The translations under genes and the position numbers were made by a program. Source: CAZOZP01 sp964584325 (lineage in GTDB: Bacteria > Bacteroidota > Ignavibacteria > Ignavibacteriales > Melioribacteraceae). Taken from it: DNA of 8,939 nt. The notes under the pieces are model-generated. The model did not search any database and was not told the DNA's origin. It was given only the letters and a program-made list of their open reading frames with translations. The stretch lies in the NCBI GenBank assembly GCA_964584325.1, contig CAZOZP010000095.1, positions 1-8,939 on the forward strand, in the 5' to 3' direction. Of this stretch, positions 6,763-8,939 are shown in pieces; within the stretch, counting starts at the first letter, position 1, and each line of letters begins with the position of its first letter.

Positions 6763-7362
6763 TTAAGTTATCTTCAAGTTTTTATAAATATACTGTTTAT
6801 CATCGTTAGTGAGTTCTCTCAGTACTTTACACGGATTTCCTACAGCAATTACATTACTTGGAATATCTTTGGTAACAACACTCCCGGAGCCGATAACAGT
6901 ATTTTCTCCAATTGAAACACCCGGATTCATAACAACATTTCCACCTATCCAAACATTATCGCCAATCGTGATTGGGAAAGCATATTCATATTCCTGGGTT
7001 CTAAGTTCATAATGCAATAGATGACCGACTGTATATATTCCTACATTAGGGCCAATTAAAACATTATCTCCAATTGTAACTTTTGCACAATCAAGAATAA
7101 TCAAATTGTGATTAGAATAGAAATTTTCTCCAATTTCAATATTATATCCATAATCACAATGAAAAGGCTGTTCGATAAATAAGTTGTTTTTTGTTTTTCC
7201 CAAGAGGCATTTTAATATTTTATTTCGTTCATCAATATGTGTTGGCCGCAAAGAATTAAAATCAAATAACATTTCCTTTGCACGCTGTCTTTCTGCCAAT
7301 AACTCCTCATCAAAAGCTTTGTAAAGCATTCCGGAAATCATTTTTTCTTTTTCACTTTTCAT
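6763..7362 (-). CDS. Sugar O-acetyltransferase (maltose/galactoside acetyltransferase family)
   Basis: A cytoplasmic left-handed beta-helix enzyme that would transfer acetyl from acetyl-CoA to a sugar hydroxyl. From ATG 7362 the product is 199 residues, the usual family length. An N-terminal Mac domain (about 3-58; EKEKMISGMLYKAFDEEL) is followed by hexapeptide repeats: IEIGENFYSNHNLIILDCAKVTIGDNVLIGPNVGIYT, then ITIGDNVWIGGNVVMNPGVSIGENTVIGSGSVVTKDIP, then the family ending V-G-N-P-C-K-V-L-R. The catalytic His is in Y-T-V-G-H (residue 114 from this start), close to position 115 in LacA-type enzymes; the following residue is Leu rather than the usual Pro. An in-frame ATG at 7386 adds eight residues (MTLKRNYE) and cannot be excluded. 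I prefer 7362 because MKSEKEKM aligns with family N-termini; neither start has a strong ribosome binding site. It lies between an attC-like repeat (7400-7530) and a possible vestige of another (about 6690-6775). The natural acceptor is unknown. Confidence 0.85.
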   Translation of the reverse strand: MKSEKEKMISGMLYKAFDEELLAERQRAKEMLFDFNSLRPTHIDERNKILKCLLGKTKNNLFIEQPFHCDYGYNIEIGENFYSNHNLIILDCAKVTIGDNVLIGPNVGIYTVGHLLHYELRTQEYEYAFPITIGDNVWIGGNVVMNPGVSIGENTVIGSGSVVTKDIPSNVIAVGNPCKVLRELTNDDKQYIYKNLKIT

Positions 7363-7399
7363 CTCATAATTCCGTTTTAGTGTCATTTTGTAAAATAAA

Positions 7400-7530
7400 G
7401 GCTAACGATTATTTATATCAAATGTTTGGCATTTCGGAACACCTTCCTATCAAAATACAATTACTTTGGAAACGAGCTGAAACTCTCGCATAAGCTCTGC
7501 AACAGGAAATAACTATACCGCTTGTTAGCC
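7400..7530 (-). repeat. attC-like repeat, copy A
   Basis: The segment is bounded by perfectly complementary 7-mers, GGCTAAC (7400-7406) and GTTAGCC (7524-7530), which resemble the RYYYAAC/GTTRRRY R-box pair of integron attC sites with one deviation. Its core (7425-7512) matches copy B (8201-8286) at about 80 of 88 positions with two single-base gaps. Read on the minus strand, it ends 13 bases before ATG 7386 of the acetyltransferase, as expected for a cassette boundary. L-boxes are not obvious, so the assignment is tentative. Confidence 0.5.
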
Positions 7531-7586
7531 CTGGTGTTCGTTCATATCAATCTGTTATTCATTTATTTATTTTTATTTTCTTATCA

Positions 7587-7599
7587 TTGGCAATGTGCA
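7587..7599. repeat. 13-bp direct repeat, left copy
   Basis: TTGGCAATGTGCA is identical to 7738-7750. Read on the minus strand it continues as HIA-N-D-K, which is how full-length RhuM-like proteins continue (HIANSDK). Confidence 0.7.
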
Positions 7600-7750
7600 C
7601 CAACCCATCCAAGAAGCGAAAATTTATTTTGTTTTTTGAGCGGTTAGCAATCCTAAAACCGTCCTAAAAGGCGGTTACTCGGGCTGGCTTAGCAAGCTCT
7701 TTGACAAAGCTTTGGTTGAAGCCTTGCTTGTGGGGCTTTGGCAATGTGCA
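7600..7750. mobile_element. Small insertion (about 138 bp) with 13-bp target duplication
   Basis: The segment 7600-7737 lies between identical 13-bp copies TTGGCAATGTGCA (7587-7599 and 7738-7750) and interrupts the rhuM-like frame exactly at the repeat. Its ends show imperfect inverted similarity (CCCATCCAAGAAG at the left and CCCCACAAGCAAG on the opposite strand at the right). It contains inner stems such as AGCAAG/CTTGCT and repeated TTTTAGGA motifs. It encodes nothing evident. It could be a MITE-like element or another recombination product. The 13-bp duplication is longer than most transposons make. Confidence 0.45.
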
Positions 7751-7955
7751 AAAATTGCACATTACTTTTTTCGTCTAATTCTCCTTCCGAAAATATATTA
7801 GCAATATGCTTAACTATTACAGTCCTATCTCTTTCAAACAATTTAGCCATTTGGTCTTGCGTTAGCCACACTGTTTCGTCCTGAAAACGAACATCTAATT
7901 TTGTTTCCCCGTTTTCTGTTTGATATATAACTATTTGCGAATTGTTTTCTTCCAT
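7689..7955 (-). pseudogene. Truncated RhuM-family gene
   Basis: The 88-codon frame begins MEENNSQIVIYQTENGETKL and contains TVWLTQDQMAKLFERDRTVIVKHI and IFSEGELDEKSN, the N-terminal DNA-binding-like part of the Virulence_RhuM family (PF13310), whose members are normally over 300 residues. Homology holds to residue 72 (NVQFLHIA). The remaining 16 residues (KAPQARLQPKLCQRAC) come from an inserted segment. The interruption coincides with the 13-bp repeat at 7738-7750. Beyond the second copy the minus strand reads HIANDKKIKINK and a stop, so the gene was probably already shortened or further deleted. There is no ribosome binding site before ATG 7955. RhuM proteins occur in mobile or defence-associated settings, but their function is not settled. 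The stub is unlikely to work. Confidence 0.75.
7738..7750. repeat. 13-bp direct repeat, right copy
   Basis: TTGGCAATGTGCA inside the rhuM-like frame, encoding H-I-A on the minus strand. It is identical to 7587-7599 and marks the right edge of the small insertion. Confidence 0.7.
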
Positions 7956-8297
7956 ATATAAAGATTTAGTTTTTTATTGACTACGAAGCGTGAACTATAC
8001 TTTTGTAAAATTAACAAACCTTCATCTATTTCCCAAGTATTTTTCTGCATAATGCAAATTCGTACTTCCCATAAACGCTACTTATGTTCTAATTCATAAA
8101 TTTTATAATAAAGATGCTTCCGGATTGGACTTTTTCAAACGGTTTATTTTTCTTTAACCCCAATTTGTCATTAGGAAAAAATAACGACAAATCTGAAACA
8201 TTTGGCATTTCGGAAAACCTTCCTATCAAAAACAATTACTTTGGAAACAATCTGAACTCTCGCATAAGCTCTGCACCGGCAAATAAATTAACCAATG
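7956..8297. other. Spacer with dispersed repeat copy 4 and attC-like repeat copy B
   Basis: There is no gene here. The part next to the rhuM stub (7956-8140) is AT-rich leader sequence in which I find no clear promoter. It is followed by repeat copy 4 (8153-8192), which overlaps the start of attC-like copy B (8179-8303). Confidence 0.6.
8153..8192 (+). repeat. Dispersed intergenic repeat, copy 4
   Basis: TTTAACCCCAATTTGTCATT followed by a purine-rich spacer and AACGACAAA closely parallels copy 1 (3444-3485), including a near-perfect TTTGTCATT/AACGACAAA stem. It overlaps the left end of attC-like copy B. Confidence 0.55.
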
Positions 8298-8303
8298 TTA
8301 TGT
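8179..8303 (-). repeat. attC-like repeat, copy B
   Basis: The segment is bounded by AAATAAC (8179-8185) and GTTATGT (8297-8303), complementary at six of seven positions and placed as in copy A relative to the shared core (8201-8286). On the minus strand the ACATAAC end overlaps the TAA stop of the membrane protein gene (8300-8298), a position typical of an attC R'' box at the end of a cassette gene. Confidence 0.5.
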
Positions 8304-8801
8304 GCTGTTTTTATTTTTCATCTTTTCAAATGCAGTAAAAAACCACTTCATTCTTCTGATTATGTGAAGTATAAGATATATCGTTAATAATATAGCCAAT
8401 TTATCGTGAATTTCTATAATTGATTTCCGTTGCATCTCATCGCCTTTTAGTAAATCTATAAACCAAGGTGTTAGTCCAGTTATTGCGACCAAAACGAACA
8501 GAAAAGAAAAAATTAGAACTTGCTGATTTTTAGCAAATAATCTTTTTGCCAATACAACTTTGTACCATTTCCAATGCTGATAAATATGGTAAATTGCGAA
8601 TAAGGAAAGTACAACTATCGATATTTTATGCACAACAGACCAACCGTAGTAATTTATTCCAAACACAATATCATTTATTGAAATATTACCATGATTGCCC
8701 ATGTGATACTTTATTTGAATAAGCATTCCAGAGAATGCTGTTATAATACCAAAAACTAATAGTCCAAGATTTATAATGAACCGATTAACATTATTTTCCA
8801 T
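8298..8801 (-). CDS. Four-helix membrane protein, DUF4405-like, probable b-type haem protein
   Basis: The 167-residue protein has four predicted membrane segments (about 8-30, 54-76, 94-116 and 133-150). Helices 2 and 4 carry matching histidine pairs: His58 and His72 in 'W-S-V-V-H-K...Y-H-I-Y-Q-H-W-K-W-Y-K', and His132 and His146 in 'E-I-H-D-K...L-H-I-I-R-R-M-K-W'. The arrangement and the H-W-K-W-like ends resemble the DUF4405 family (cytochrome b561-related fold). Both pairs are 14 residues apart, the spacing used to hold two stacked b haems in cytochrome b and ferric reductases, so electron transfer across the membrane is a reasonable inference. The two helix pairs look like an internal duplication. 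The start at 8801 has only a weak AGGA nine bases upstream. The stop overlaps the attC-like copy B. The partner and physiological role are unknown. Confidence 0.7.
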   Translation of the reverse strand: MENNVNRFIINLGLLVFGIITAFSGMLIQIKYHMGNHGNISINDIVFGINYYGWSVVHKISIVVLSLFAIYHIYQHWKWYKVVLAKRLFAKNQQVLIFSFLFVLVAITGLTPWFIDLLKGDEMQRKSIIEIHDKLAILLTIYLILHIIRRMKWFFTAFEKMKNKNST

Positions 8802-8939
8802 TTTACAAGATCCTATTCATAATTATGTTTACCCTCATCTGTTAGACAGCATCAATATTATATTTAAGTGATTCTTATTTTAATTTGTAATGCTTCAAGG
8901 GAAAAGGTACTTTCCACAAAAATAATCAATATGGAACTA

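Larger units (their letters stand above)
7363..7688. other. Spacer holding an attC-like repeat and part of an insertion
   Basis: Upstream of the acetyltransferase, this interval contains the attC-like copy A (7400-7530), a short AT-rich stretch, one 13-bp direct repeat (7587-7599) and most of the small insertion that ends the rhuM-like frame. No gene is seen on either strand beyond a 71-codon plus-strand frame that simply reads through the repeat. Confidence 0.6.

Noticed and set aside
7278..7493. A 71-codon plus-strand frame over the acetyltransferase start, and a related 74-codon frame at 8114-8338
   Set aside because: They share F-G-I-S-E-x-L-P-I-K only because both read through the attC-like repeat cores. 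The rest differs and neither has start signals.
8841..8847. GTTAGAC, a perfect GTTRRRY match upstream of the membrane protein gene
   Set aside because: A 7-base degenerate motif is expected by chance. No paired RYYYAAC or repeat core lies at the right distance within the window.
8889..8921. Similarity of the right edge (TAATGCTTCAAGG...) to the minus strand of the left edge (TAATGCTTAAGTTGG...)
   Set aside because: About 23 of 33 positions match, which is weak in AT-rich DNA found by eye. Neither edge gives a supported gene there.

Overview
The window looks like chromosomal DNA from an AT-rich member of the Bacteroidota/Chlorobiota/Ignavibacteriota group, most likely Ignavibacteria-like. The evidence is a type IX secretion sorting domain of the 'NYPNPFNPTTTI...GRRVATLV' style (3287-2886), a FISUMP repeat protein, a lipoprotein-like leader with K-D after the cysteine, and a Bacteroidota-type promoter (TTTG-N20-TATTTTTG) before the M16 protease gene. 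All convincing genes lie on the minus strand, so transcription runs from right to left.

Layout from left to right. At 48-152 is a 34-codon lipoprotein-like ORF whose frame stays open past its stop to the window edge. From 153 to 1300 there is no intact gene. This stretch holds hairpins, an orphan plus-strand terminator and, on the minus strand near 590-800, the decayed remains of what looks like a REP-associated (Y1/HUH) transposase. At 1301-3287 is a two-gene unit: a mini-protein that is little more than a signal peptide plus a T9SS sorting domain, followed after 25 nt by a secreted protein with two FISUMP repeats. The unit ends at a strong terminator (1243-1278). After a repeat-rich spacer (3288-3701) comes a 931-residue exported M16 zinc protease (3702-6497), with its own promoter and a terminator-like hairpin.

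The right third (about 6670-8310) is mosaic accessory DNA. It has a hexapeptide-repeat sugar O-acetyltransferase, a truncated rhuM-like gene interrupted by a small insertion flanked by 13-bp direct repeats, and a four-helix DUF4405-type membrane protein. Two copies of a ~130-bp repeat separate these genes. Their cores are about 90% identical and their ends are complementary 7-mers (GGCTAAC/GTTAGCC and AAATAAC/GTTATGT). One end overlaps the stop codon of the gene before it and the other lies just upstream of the next start. This resembles attC sites and gene cassettes of an integron-like array, but no integrase gene is in the window and the identification is inferred.

The left genes look like cell-envelope and secretion functions: secreted FISUMP protein, T9SS-tagged peptide and periplasmic protease. 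The right genes look like exchangeable cargo. Intergenic spacers throughout carry copies of a diverged ~45-55-bp repeat family, including one nearly identical inverted pair on either side of the M16 gene.
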